Assembly (NCBI RefSeq): GCF_037975245.1
Contig: NC_092568.1
Coordinates: forward strand, 20,367,001-20,431,000
Reading direction: 5' to 3'
Source: Apostichopus japonicus
Taxonomy: Eukaryota > Echinodermata > Holothuroidea > Aspidochirotida > Stichopodidae
DNA: 64,000 nt
Shown here: positions 48,601-59,923 of the stretch, one piece after another
Layout of the letters: each line of letters opens with the position of its first letter
Position numbering within the stretch: position 1 is the stretch's first letter
Translations under genes and position numbers: made by a program
The notes under the pieces: generated by a model
The model's database searches: none
What the model saw: the letters and a program-made list of their open reading frames with translations, nothing else
What the model was told of the DNA's origin: nothing

Positions 48601-51600
48601 CATTAATAGTTTACTACTACATTTGAACTGTGGCATATAGTGCACTACATTTGTACATTCTGTGGCATGTAGTGCACTATATTTGTACATATTGTGGCAT
48701 ATATGGCTCGCCATTTTTACATATTATTGCAAATAGTTTACTACATTTGTACATACTGTGGCATATATCTAGTAGACTACATTTGTACATACTGTAGCAC
48801 ATAGTTCACTACATTTGTACATGCTGTGGCATATAGTGCACTACATTTGTACATACTGTGGCATATATCTAGTGTACTACATTTGTACATACTGTAGCAC
48901 ATAGTGCACTACATTTGTACATACTGTGGTACACAGTGAACTATATATTGTTCATACTGTTGATTAACCCACTTAGCAAGCTTCTTAGGAGAGTGATTTG
49001 ATTGACTTAGTAATCTTACTTGTCACAAGACATATTTCCTTGAGAAAGGCAAGGATATGGCATCAAAATATTTGCATATTGTTTTTGTTCCTTCTTTTTG
49101 GTTGGATTTGGACAGCCAAAAAAAAAAAATATATGGTAAATCATTCTAATTGTTTAGTATTATATCAGTTTTGACTAATGCCTTACTTTCACATTCAACT
49201 AACAAAGGAGTCAGGGAGTTCATGTGGCAAATACGAGCAGCAAAATTCAACAAAAGATTTCTAGCGGCTGCTGAACCACTTGTTACACCTCATAATTCCT
49301 TTATATATTTCAGATACAAGACGTGTGATCTGTAGAACCTATGAAACTGTTCCTTTTAGCTGTTGACTAAAAGTAAATGTTGTAAAAAAACAACTTAATA
49401 ATTTTACTCACCTTTTCACCGTCTTCTTCCTCAAACGTTCCAAAGTAATTTTTCGATGGTGGTTCCCTCGGAAGGGGCTCTGTCGATCTATTCCTGACCC
49501 CGTCGAGCTCGCGCTGAGCCTGAGCGATTTCCGACTCTGAATTTCGATGCAACTCTTTGTACTCCTCCAGGAGGGCTTCGATCTCATTTTTCTCATCAAA
49601 GAAGGATGGAGGACCGCTACTAACGAGGTCTTTCCTTAATCCTTGCAAAAATTTCAAATGTTCGCTAGGCGGTTTCCTCCTCTCGGGTGAGAGACCCGTT
49701 GACGGAATCAGGGCCTTGTCGAGACTCATCTGCTCGACATCGTATTCTTCTTCCTCCTCTCTGTGACCTTCTGAATTCTTTTCCCATGCTAAGATCTCTC
49801 TCTTCTCTTCTTCGTGCTGTATGTCGAGATCATTCCTGGTGTGTAACCATTCTTCTTCTGGGATATCATTTTCCAGGAACCTAAGAAAGGCATCCGTTTC
49901 TCCAATGCCGTGCATGATTCTGGCCTCCATCAGTTCCACGGCGATGTCACTTCTACTCCAGCTGTTACTTAGACGTCTGACGCCGTCCCTCTCGTCCCTC
50001 AAAGACTCCAGGTCTGGACTAGTCCAGCTCTGATCTCTCTCCGTTCCAATTCGTCCCGAAGTCGAGACGTCTATCTTCTCATCCTCATCCTCGTCGCTGA
50101 ACACCGGCGGGGAAGCTCGATCCAGCTTCTTATTCTTCAACAAGAACTCCTCCAACTCATTTCTTACGTTATTAATGTCCGAATCGGAGATCGCAGAATC
50201 TATTGGGCTTAAGCTTCCATTTGATCTATTCGGGGTGCTGACCAATTCACTGGTTTGCATACTGTTTGTAAATACACCACTGCTGGAGGTGAGATGTGAT
50301 GCTGTGCTCTCGGAAGGGAACCTCCTCTGCGTATTCACGACCGTATCCTGTGTCCTCTGACCACTCATCCACCCTTCTACAGCGGCAGGCGGTTCCCCAA
50401 CCTGAGGAGATTGTGGCGCTGGTTCTGTCCTTGCAACCTCTGGCCAAGTGTGTGGCATACTTGGTGTGTAATGAGCAGGGTTCCAGTGCTGTTCGACCCG
50501 GTTAGGGAATGGAGGGATGTTAATGTTAACAGAGAGAACATAGTCATTCGAATGGTCTTTTGACCTCTGAATGGGTAATCCAGTTGTGTAATTACCAGAC
50601 GCTTCACGACTCCCAACCCGATCCATCTTATCTCTCATAAGCGATGGATTTGGATCGACAGATAGGGGGGCACTGTCAACGTTCTTACTCTGATCTGTCA
50701 CAGCAGATGGATCGACAGGTGTAACTGCAGAGTCTGACATGAGAGCAGCTAACTCAGGTTCCAATTGGTCATCCAGCAGGTCCGGATCTATTCCACCTGA
50801 TGCTCTCTCTTCCTCTATCTCAACCTCTTCCTTTAGATTTTCCTCTATTATTATTTCAGTCTCTTCATTTTCTTCCTCTGTATTATGCCCCTCCTCCTCC
50901 TCCTCCGCCTCCTCCTCCTCTTCATCTGAGAAAAACTCATGATCTGCAAACTCTGAATCAAAGCTGATGTCTGAGAATACAGGCATCTGGACTCTCTGAG
51001 GTACCAACTCTTTGTGAGATACCACTTTCTTGCTCTGGACTTTAGCACACTCAGCTGGAGGCACCCTGTCGTCCACTGAGGTTACCACCGTATCATTCTC
51101 TGTGATATTCGTACGAGTGATGAAGGGCTTGTTTGCTGGCAGTCTATCCCGATTGCCATTCTCAGGATGCTCGTGCTGCAGATCATCGAATCTACGATGA
51201 AAGTCTTCCTGACTTGATAGAGTTGACGCCTTACTTTTAATAGGCTCCCAGACAGGTGGTATTACATTCCTGATATTATTGGTTGGATCTTGGCCAGATC
51301 TGCCATTGTTTGGCAATAAACATCCTTTACATCTTGCACATAATCCAGCCTGCTCTGAAGCCATCAAATCACGTTTCTGTCTTTTGAAGCTGTTATCAAA
51401 TCTATCTCGCTCATTTGGCTGGTCGAGGTTCTCGACTCTTCTTGATATCTGCCCATCGTTCTTTCTGTGAGGTTCATGTTTAGCGATTTCGTCCCGATCT
51501 TGAAATGGTGATGAGGTTCTATAACTGCTTAAAGGAGAGTCTTTATTCCTGTCCTGATTGATAGCCTGGACATCTCTGGATTTCCCAGGAACATTCCGAG

Positions 51601-54600
51601 GTCCATGGCTGAGACTTTGATGAGGATCTTCTCCTTCGCTTAGTGTTGCCTCCACTGAACTTTTTCTTGGGCTGACAAGTAAAGGATTATCAAAATCGGG
51701 TAAACTGACCGACCTTTCGAATGGTATTGGTTGCAAGTTGGCCACTGGTGGGAAAAGATCCCACCTGAAGTCACCGGTGGGAAAAGACCCTTTGGAATTA
51801 CTATTAAATTGATTTCCTATTGAGTTATGTGTTAGAGGTGCAAGGTGAATATCTGAACTACCCGGCACAACTTCAGTGCTAGATTTTTTTGAAAATCTTG
51901 ATGACGTACTACTAGGGGAAGCCTGAGGTGATGTTTGGGTACAACTTGTGACATAATATGGCATTAATGAATCATTACATCTCTTGTGATGCTTCTCTGA
52001 TGCTGCATCTGTTGCTACTGCGAGAAGACTTGGGAATTTCCCACTCTCCGCATCATCTCTCATGTACTCTCTTGCAAAGGAAGAGCACTTTTGCTTAACT
52101 GATTCCTGTTGTGTGTGTATCTCCAAGCTTGAGGTCGGCCATCTCTCCATCCTCTTAGCCGCATCTGACTCGTCTCCATCTGTCACAGGATCACGTATAT
52201 TGGATTGTACAAAAGTATCTGACAAGATACCATCCTCTGTCGCAATCTCTTCCTCAAGGTAAAATGTTTGATGTACTAACAAATCTTGACTGCCTTTTTT
52301 CTCAACAAATTTACTCAGTTTGGCTTGAGATGTTTTCACCACACCATCATTCCTTCCTCCATCTATTTGACTTTTGCCAGTAGCTCCTTTTCTGGTTGAT
52401 TGAAGGGGTCGGATCCAACGTCTGATGTTGGGAGTCGTTTCACCCTCAGAAAGATAATCGTCATCACTGCCTAAGTACTTCGACGGACTGTCTTTGAAGA
52501 ATTTCCTCGGGGGCGATTCTGGAGAGGAACATGGCGATGCTGTGGAAAAGCAAACTCCAGGAGATGCAAATGAAATTTCCAAAGGAGGCGTTCTCGAGTT
52601 TGTCCTTGGAGAGAAACCTCCTAAACCATTTGAAAGCTTTAAACAGTTTGGAGAGACTGGGATTCGCACAGTATTTGGTGGCTTTGGAATAGAGTGAGGA
52701 TTACCGAAGGTACTGGCACTTAAATCTTCCTCTGAGAATGAGTGAGAATTGAGAAGAGATTCTTCCTTCACAACAGGAAGTTGCTGTACCTGAGAGCTGA
52801 TACGTTCCTGCAACTGGAAATTGTCTGCATCTGGACTTCTTACCAAATCACTGGGTAAATCTTGCTCTGCTGTAAAGACATCTTTAATTAATGCTACTTC
52901 TACTCGGGATGGGAACCAATCAGTACTGCTGCTGTTTGAAACCTCATTCCCTGATAAATCATTCAATGAGACATCATCGTCATCATCGTTATCGTCATCA
53001 TCGTCGTCACTCTCATCAGAATACCCATCCAACTCTACTTCACTGACTACATATTTGTCTTCCTCTTTCATTGCTCTCTGATACAGAGCAACATCTCCTT
53101 CCTCATCTGACAGAGTGTCATACGATGGTACCATTCGATGGTGTGATACCGGCGACGATGATAACTCTGGGAGATCTCTCTCCTCTTCGATCGGAGGTAA
53201 AGCGTATGGATCAAAGATCTCCTCACTATCTAAAGCATGCCTCTTGCCATGGCTAAATATCACACCCACTGAGAGGAGACTCCGCTTGAAAGACTCGAGA
53301 TCGATATCGTCCGTGTCATCGTCACTATCGCAATCCTCATCAGAGTAATCCTCGTCGGGTAGCGACGCTTCGTCGCGAACAGAATCGACGATGTCAGTAG
53401 ATACTTGCTCATTATGCAGACTGCATACCTCATCCTCCTCTGGATTGCTGACTTCTAAACAATCCTCTTTATCATTTGAAGAAATGCCACGACTTTCCGG
53501 ATCAACTTCATTTTCCACATCGTTATCATCTTCATTATCGACCTCACTGGAAGCACCACACTGCACAGTACAAGTGCATGCATTATCATCCGATGAACAT
53601 TGCTGACATTTATTTGGTACGTGGAAAGGGGAGGTGACTTTAATACTAATACACCCTTCTGGATTGAAATCCTCTTTAGGTACAATGCCATCACATTTAT
53701 CTTGAACCAGACTATTTGCTGCATGTCTGTATTGAGATGAAGCTAATGTTTTGATAGAGTGTCGACATCCGTTTACTTTACTATGCAGTATACGATCCTC
53801 ATCATAATCTTCCCCTTCTTCCTTACTACCCCAACCGGCTGGAGACTCACAATCTGATTCTGCATCACCAGTATCAATTTCCTCCAAAATTTCATCCTCC
53901 TCAACGAATGGAGAAAATACTTTTTTTACACCTTCGAATGGCTCCTTGACATGAAGTCGAACACTCACTCCTTTCTTTTCAAAGTATACTAACGGCATGA
54001 GAGCATCCTCGGATTCCTCATCCGGGCATTCCGAAAATGCAACAGCGGTATCGGTGCACTTTCCATTTTCGACGGTTGATGAGTTATCCACATTATCTTC
54101 TTCTCTTCTAGCTTCATCTCCATCAGGTGACTGAGTGAGGCTGCATATCAATTTCTCGGAAGAGTCGCTTGCACTTTTTGAGAGGTCACCTTCTTCAATG
54201 GTTGATAAATTATCCACATTATCTTCTTCTCTTCTGGCTTCATCTCCATCAGGTGAATGGGTGAGGCTACGTATCAATTCTTGGGAAGAGTCGCTAGCAC
54301 TATCTGAGAGGTCACCTTCTTCAATGGTTGATAAATTATCCACATTATCATCTTCTCTTCTGGCTTGATCTTCATCAGGTGAATGTGTGAGGCTACGTAT
54401 CAATTCCTGGGAAGAGTCGCTAGCACTATCTGAGAGGTCACCTTCTTCAATGGTTGATAAGTTATCCACATTATCTTCTCTTCTGGCTTCATCTCCATCA
54501 GGTGAATGAGTGAGGCTATGTATCAATTCCTTGGAAGAGTCGCTAGCACTGTCAGAGAGGTCACCTTCTTCAATGGTTGATAAATTATCCACATTATCTT

Positions 54601-57600
54601 CTTCTATTCTGGCTTGATCTCCATCAGGTGAATGAGTGAGGCTACATATCAATTCCTTGGAAGAGTCGCTAGCAATGTCTGAGACGTCACCTTCTTCTCC
54701 TCCATCACCACCTTCATCTTCTTCTTGCAAGGAGTGAGTGATACTATGGAGTGAGCCCATATCACTCTCTGACGAAATGCTCTCAGGTGAGCTAGAATCT
54801 GTACCGGTATCTCTCAGGTGTTCAACATTACTGGCTACAAATGTGCCGGAATTACCATTTACATCTTGCTGAAGTGATGCGTCATCACCAATGGCGGGAT
54901 TGTTGATTAGTTCACCTGTCGATGTGGGAGTAGTATTAGTGAGATACAAAGCTGGGATACAGGCAGCATTGTTTGGAAGACTCTGAGACGGAGGAGCTTC
55001 ATGGTCACTTAGAGATGATGAGGAATTGTCTGAGAGACTAGATGAAAGGGAAGATGAGGATACCTCCAGCGACTCCGAACTGTGCAAGTCTTCATCTGTA
55101 AACGAGGCAGGACGTAAGCGATGTTTTGATGATCTTGTACTAGGAAGACTCACATTATGGACACATGCAGCCTGCTCACTAATGTCTGCATCCAATTCCT
55201 CATTTGATAAAAATGCTAAGCCACTATCAATGTCATCTCTTACAGTGTCTTGTTCTGGCTCTACAAGAGGTGACCTTGCCACAAAAACATTCTGGGATAC
55301 GATGGGTTCACCTTCATTTCCAACTAGTGATGCATCTGTAAGATATATGTCTTTAGAATATGTTTCACTTAACTTGCTGAGTGTTTCATCCTCTGGTGCC
55401 ACTGGGGAACCACCATTAGCAGGACCTGAACCATTGGTTTCTGCAGTTTGAGAGGAAACATCAGCCATATTGACTTTAGTTGATTGATTCCCAATCTCAA
55501 ATTTGTCAGTGGGATCATTTGCTGATCTTTTCACAAGATTAATATGTATACCATTAACAGGGGAAGTCTGGCAGCTGACTTCATCCACACTGATGGCATG
55601 TTTAATCTTTTCACACGGTGACAACAGACCATTCGTTGTTGGAGACATAGGTTCATCTGAAGTGCAAGTTCCTTTCGTTGAAAAACAGCTGAAATTGTGA
55701 ACAATCGTGTCTGACAATCCATAGATATGATCTGGTGAGGTATCATTATACTCATTGTTTAATTTGTCAACATCAGTCTGGCAGCCGACACTTGCTACAT
55801 TCATTGTTTCTTCACTCTCGTTGGATTTATTACCGTGATCGATGCCATTTTCGGTGCTTTCACGACCGTTACCCATTTCATGATTCTTCCTTGACAAATT
55901 GAGTGGAAGTACACTTCGTTTTCCATGACAGTTGTCAGCTGGTGTCTGGTCACTAGCAAAGTTGATCATAACCTCAGACGATGACGTCGTCTGTGATTCT
56001 GCCTCTATTGAGATTTTGACCGTTTTAATTTCTAAATATATTCCTATGTCATCTACATCCTCACAAACTTGGACTTGGACTTTGGTTGCACTCATGTCAT
56101 CTTCCAAGGTGCTTACTTCCTTTTCATTATGAGGGTGTTCCAATTTTTCATACCTTCCATTAATGGGTGACAGGGAAACACGGTTGATACTACTCTCTGA
56201 AGTTTTAAAGTGATTTGCTTCCAGAACTGTCTTCCTGTCTTCACAAATGTCATCAGCATCAACCTCATTTTCACCATCTACCTCTTCTGAATTTTGCCTT
56301 GAATTTTTATTACCTAAAGATTCATCAATCACTGGTGAAGAGGAGGTCAAATTATCACGCAGAGAGTCCAAGCCATTTGCTTTCATATGTTTCCTTTCTT
56401 CTCTGTCACCACCATAATGTTCATCATCATCATCATGTTCATCATCTATCTCATTCTCATCTGGAGTTTGCCTTAAACATTTATTGCTAAGTGGTGTATC
56501 ATTCACTGGTGCAGAAATGGTGACACTATAAACGTCCCGAGGATCAGTGTTGTCTTCTGCCGACAATTTACTTTCTTCACCATCATCATGCCGACCATCA
56601 TCCTCATCTTCCATCTGCTCGTCAGATTTAATGTTTCCCTCATTGTGCGAAAGATTCTCACAAATTTTACTATCACCATCACTAGGAATACTCTCTGATT
56701 CTGAACTTGAATCTCCACCTAAAGACTCTGCTTTCTGGGGGAGATCTATATCACAACTGATCTCCAAGAGAGGATCCAGTTTGTCTACATTACACTGAAC
56801 CGTTTCATCAGAAATAAGAGTTTTATCCAATGATTGCTTCTCTTTCATGTCCTCTGTCTGCATTTCTTCCACTGAAGACCCTTCATTTCCATCTTTATTT
56901 CCAGAGGATGAACCACTCTCAAATGAGCTCTCCTCATCACTTAATGAGTCATATAAGTTCATGTTGTTCTCACCAACATTTCCAGGAATAGTCTGTTCAT
57001 CAACAACTACTGGAACACATTCCTCCTCACTCATTGCACAAGGGTCGTCCTTCCCAGCATCTCCATCATCCTTTTCACTGTCCTCTAACTTAGCACTCTC
57101 TGTGTCTGCAAGAGTATCATTGCCACCTACTAAAACCAAGGAACCGTTATCATGCTCCAACTTCCCATCTTCTTTGGAAGGTAAGCTACAATTACAGGTA
57201 TTCTTGGTATCTCTTCCAAGCTCATCGCATTCATCTGATGTCTTCCTTGACAAATTACGCCCAGCATTACACAAATGACATCCTACCTCATCTGGAAAAC
57301 TTTTCTCAACTGCATCTTGAAGAAGATTTTTACTTTCATTTCCTGGATGTTTCGTTTCGCTACTCCTCTCTGTCGATCCCTCCAAAAGAGTATCATGTTT
57401 GTCATTATCACCAAAAGTATCCGATTGGTTCAATTCGGAGTCATCTTCATCTAAAGAATCCTCTTCGATACTGTCATCCGAAAGCTGAGATTCAGAAGAT
57501 TTAGTCTCATGAAGGACAGCAGCTGGCACAGCTTTTACCTCTAAAGGAGAAGCATCTGGCTTAACCTCTGGCAATGGTTTCAAATATTCCTCCTCAAGAG

Positions 57601-59923
57601 GTTTGACATTACTATCAGGATTACACTGTTCATCATCAATGCTGATGGGGACGGTATCGCTACATTCAGCTTGAACGATATCAACTTCCTCGTCGTCAGA
57701 TCTGTTTGGAAGCTCAATCATACTGAGACTCCTGTCTCGGAAAATGTTCTCACGATCGGAATTAACGGATATATCTTCCAGAGAGACAGATCTCTCGGGA
57801 TTCCATGGAACATAATAAGCTTCAGAGGCTTCTTTCTGAATTGGAAATTGCTCTAAAGATGTCCAAATTCCTGTTGAAAACTGTTTTCTCTTGGATACTT
57901 TCTTTGGAAATTGAGATGAAGGAGTCACAAAAGAAACAGGTGAGTTACTGGAAGAACTATCTTTATCTTTCTGCCACACTGGTGCCTTTCTCTCCCCTCT
58001 CCTTAATACCTTTCTGGTTAACTTTGACTCTGTCTTCTTATCACCAAGTTTTTTAATTTTTGGTGATTTGACGCAAGATACATCCGGGGAACTGTTTGTC
58101 TTTGACCTGGTGGTGTTGGGAATTCTTTTTGTGGATTTGATGCAATCAACACCTTTCTTCGGTGCTGAGTCGTTGCTTGACAATTTGGGTTTGACAGAAG
58201 ATTTAGTCCTTGGAAGTGTTGAGCTGAGTCCAGAATGCTTCATTGTGACAGTCTGGATTTTCTTTGGATTAATTGATAATCCGTTCTCGTATACCTTAGG
58301 TTGATATGAATGTTTCAGATTTAGTCTGTCGCTGCTACTCTTTCCCGGAGGCAAATTCCCTTGAGATGGTGATACTGTTCTTCTAATCAACTTACCCCTG
58401 TCCCACTGCCTGTTTCTTGTAGCATCATTCTCTTCATATTCCAATGGGTCCTTCTTTTTCAAAAATTCAAATTTGGGTTTCACTGGTGGGTACAGTCTTG
58501 AAAACACACTACCACTATCTGTGGTTCCTTGAACTCTTTTCCTAACTGGCTTTCTACATTCAGCTACGCTGCTGTTTCCACTGACGACCCTTCTATCACT
58601 ACCAGCGTTTACAGAGTGTGAACGTGCCCTCTGAGGCAAGGACTGTTTTGCTCTCCCGTTCTGTGAAAGACTCGACGATCTCTTAGGACTGTCGGATACA
58701 CTTTTCCTTCGCGCTCCTTTAGAATTACCTCCTTTAATATCTGGCAGAGACTGAGCATGCCTATTTAATTTCAAACCCATTTCGGTCCTCTGCTTTTTCT
58801 GCTGTTCGTCTAAGCTAACACTGCTGGTTTCGGAGCTGGTAGATGACAACATCTCGATGGGTGGAGAATACAAAACTAGCTTCTCCAACTCCTGCAAACG
58901 TTTCTCCTCTTCTTCGATTTCTAATTCTGTAGACATTCTCTGAACATCGACTGCTGCCCTCTTCCTCTCTAAATTGGATTCCGATTTCCTTTCTGTGTAT
59001 CGCATCACTAATTCCGTCTGCACCAAACGTTTCTGACGAACGTGTGTCTCACAGATCATGTTAACCTTGAGATCGACAAACCTATCAATTTTTGTAAAGT
59101 CGGCTGGCTGGTCCATTGCAGATATCTCTTTTTGAAGTTTGAGAGAACCTATGGAGAAAAGGAAAAAGCATTGGAAACATTTAATTTGCTAGATTACAAA
59201 GTAATCAAGTTACTAGAAAATGAAATTTTGGCTGAGTTAAAAAATGAGGGAGAATAAGGTTGGTACTCATTTGAGCATCCTTTCTGGTTTAGGTTTTTTT
59301 GTGCCTCCAATGAGTAAGAAAAACAGTACTTTCTTGTAGTTTTCTTTGAAAGATAGTAATACTATTTTTAAGTTTTCTCTGGAACCTATCTAAGTACAAG
59401 TATCACTACTGGTCTGCTTCAAGTTGTGAAGCACTAGATCTTGAGTCTTGTTTACACAACAGGACAAAAACTTCAGTGTCCACAATGTAAACTCATTTCA
59501 GATATATCTTTTGACTCTGGAGCAAAATGAAGTATCTGAATGATTTGAAATGACATTTGACCTCCAACAATAAACACAGCACCCAAGAGAAATAATGGGC
59601 ATTTACATACCAAGTATAAAGAACATGTTAGCTGGACATGGTGAGTTTTGTTTCCAAGCCAAGGAATTACATACATACATACATACATACAAACAAATTT
59701 TCCTTTGCTTTTGGCTAGGAATCAAAATGGTATCTTAAACCCACCTTCATCTTTGTCCTTTTTTAGCTTCTCCATCATCTCTTGTAATTCTGCTTCAGCT
59801 TCTTCCATACTGAGAGTATGTTCTCTCTTCAAACCAGACAAGACCCTTCTCTGCCTCTCAAGCGACTCCACCTGGTTCTCAGATTCCATGTTATAGTCTT
59901 CTTCATCACTCAAACTACAATCT
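39556..59923 (-). CDS. STARD9: STARD9-like kinesin-3: coiled coil, giant tail exon and START domain (3' part of gene)
   Basis: Eleven minus-strand exons join with matching phase at every junction to 10,951 nt, or 3,649 residues plus stop. The order is coiled coil, a very long Ser/Asp/Glu-rich tail, a linker, then a ~225-residue START domain at the extreme C-terminus. The coil (DFTKIDRF, VESLERQRRVLSGLKREHTL) resembles the KIF16B/STARD9 stalk. A single enormous tail exon and a C-terminal START domain are known traits of vertebrate STARD9. The human protein is a motor linked to pericentriolar material cohesion in mitosis; START domains bind sterols or other lipids. The motor and FHA exons must lie beyond 64000. 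Architecture is seen; orthology and function are inferred. Confidence 0.88.
39819..40191 (-). mobile_element. TTAA miniature element, copy F (intronic, inverted)
   Basis: Full length, TTAAAGGCATTGAAGACTCG to TTCACACCCTTTAA, with TTAA at both borders. It sits in the last START-domain intron, in opposite orientation to copy G. Confidence 0.85.
40271..40348 (-). CDS. STARD9: START domain exon 7
   Basis: Acceptor CATATTTTTGCAG, donor GTAAGTAA, 26 codons: VTCFGFCLEPFCQDGMEHCQ then ITVISQ. It lies between two oppositely oriented TTAA miniature elements. Confidence 0.85.
40664..41032 (+). mobile_element. TTAA miniature element, copy G (intronic)
   Basis: TTAAATGGTGTGAAGACTCG to GAGTCTTCAATGCCTTTAA. 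It lies on the other side of START exon 7 from copy F. Confidence 0.85.
41564..41644 (-). CDS. STARD9: START domain exon 6
   Basis: Acceptor ATTTTATTACAG, donor GTGAGT, 27 codons: KTKFLVGSTSVMHHPSVMQV then PGTVSAK. Phase 0 on both sides. Confidence 0.85.
42597..42719 (-). CDS. STARD9: START domain exon 5
   Basis: Acceptor AATTGTTTTCCACAG, donor GTAAGG, 41 codons. Encodes KVTVLQKFDDGKSIIHVQLG then NRKCGLRHPRLVTTVLHSRR. The GLRHPR position matches the 'LRQPRDF' strand of human STARD9 as I remember it. An internal GTAACA at 42662 is a weaker donor and breaks phase. Confidence 0.85.
42967..43066 (-). CDS. STARD9: START domain exon 4
   Basis: Acceptor TCTGATCTCTCATCAG, donor GTGAGA. Encodes YSGIGVIKAPVSCIFNLIRK then ASNFYPIFGKYLK, the 'G-x-V-x-AP...VF..I' core of START domains. 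Confidence 0.85.
43508..43573 (-). CDS. STARD9: START domain exon 3
   Basis: Acceptor CTCTTCTTAACAG, donor GTAAGTTT; 66 nt encoding FLFKKGETFTFEKFHPSNFG, K and W. Phase 2 on both sides. Confidence 0.8.
43773..44113. mobile_element. Degraded hAT-like element
   Basis: Ends CAGTGGCGGCACCAG and CACCACCACTG are partly inverted, with a G tract and an 'ACATGCAAAATGGTGCTATC' segment inside. No target duplication was seen, so boundaries are tentative. It is intronic to the STARD9-like gene. Confidence 0.45.
44421..44485 (-). CDS. STARD9: START domain exon 2
   Basis: Acceptor TTTCTTTGCAG, donor GTGAGTAT; 65 nt encoding SAIIQQIQLDSIRENEKEGG then W and Q. The downstream W-Q-F pattern is usual at the start of START domains. 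Confidence 0.75.
44541..45965. repeat. 57-59-bp satellite with higher-order structure
   Basis: Units read CAGTGTATCACTATTCTGAG, CTGTTCTCACAGTATATACT and a CTTTTTGAGTACTACTAGT end. From about 45008 three variants (59, 59 and 57 bp) recur in the same order as a ~175-bp block. It lies in the intron between START exons 1 and 2. Confidence 0.9.
47413..47474 (-). CDS. STARD9: START domain exon 1
   Basis: Acceptor ATCTTTATAG, donor GTAAAA; 62 nt encoding EWSDSECSVLIGQTFRVLLRE across the junction. It is the only candidate found that links phase 1 of the linker exon to phase 0 of the next. Confidence 0.65.
47889..48237 (-). CDS. STARD9: STARD9-like exon: linker between tail and START domain
   Basis: Acceptor TTAACTTTTTCTAG, donor GTAAGTTA, 116 codons plus one base. 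Encodes DLIDREIESLHAASLAMSLS, an acidic stretch (SSNDEEDTLTEDV), and basic TRRRQSLQEKLREAERQ ending NKLMG. Confidence 0.85.
48310..48960. repeat. ~32-bp minisatellite
   Basis: Imperfect units CTACATTTGTACATACTGTG plus GCATATAGTGCA, about 18 copies with TATATAGT/CATGTAGT variants. Located in the intron between the giant exon and the linker exon. Confidence 0.85.
49412..59148 (-). CDS. STARD9: STARD9-like giant exon, 9,737 nt
   Basis: Uninterrupted from acceptor CCTTTTCTCCATAG to donor GTGAGTAA, giving 3,245 whole codons. It opens SLKLQKEISAMDQPADFTKI and a coiled coil to about 58880. A low-complexity Ser/Asp/Glu/Pro tail follows with many SP sites. Landmarks are a Ser run at 55010-55075, five 41-42-residue repeats at 54060-54690, an Asp run at 52975-53025, a Glu run at 50820-50940, and a final coiled coil (EALLEEYKELHRNSESEIAQ) near 49500. 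The intact frame in an otherwise decayed region argues for selection. Human STARD9 likewise encodes most of its tail in one exon. Confidence 0.95.
54060..54690 (-). repeat. Five in-frame 41-42-residue repeats in the STARD9-like tail
   Basis: Units read DLSDSASDSSQELIRSLTHS, then PDGDEARREEDNVDNLSTIE and EG, with few substitutions. Unit length is 123-126 bp and frame is preserved, so copy number can change without frameshift. Confidence 0.95.
59745..59923 (-). CDS. STARD9: STARD9-like exon: coiled-coil stalk
   Basis: Acceptor ATTACTCATTGCAG, donor GTGGGT. It encodes DCSLSDEEDYNMESENQ, then heptad-rich ESLERQRRVLSGLKREHTL and EEAEAELQEMMEKLKKD. It begins with the last base of a codon, so an upstream exon ending in phase 2 is required. 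Confidence 0.85.

Noticed and set aside
48310-48960. Regular repeats considered as a CRISPR array
   Set aside because: Units are contiguous and imperfect with no unique spacers, and the genome is eukaryotic.
54135-57278. Several 80-140-codon frames antisense to the giant exon
   Set aside because: They mirror the low-complexity Ser/Asp/Glu codons of the minus-strand exon; no independent start or splice context.
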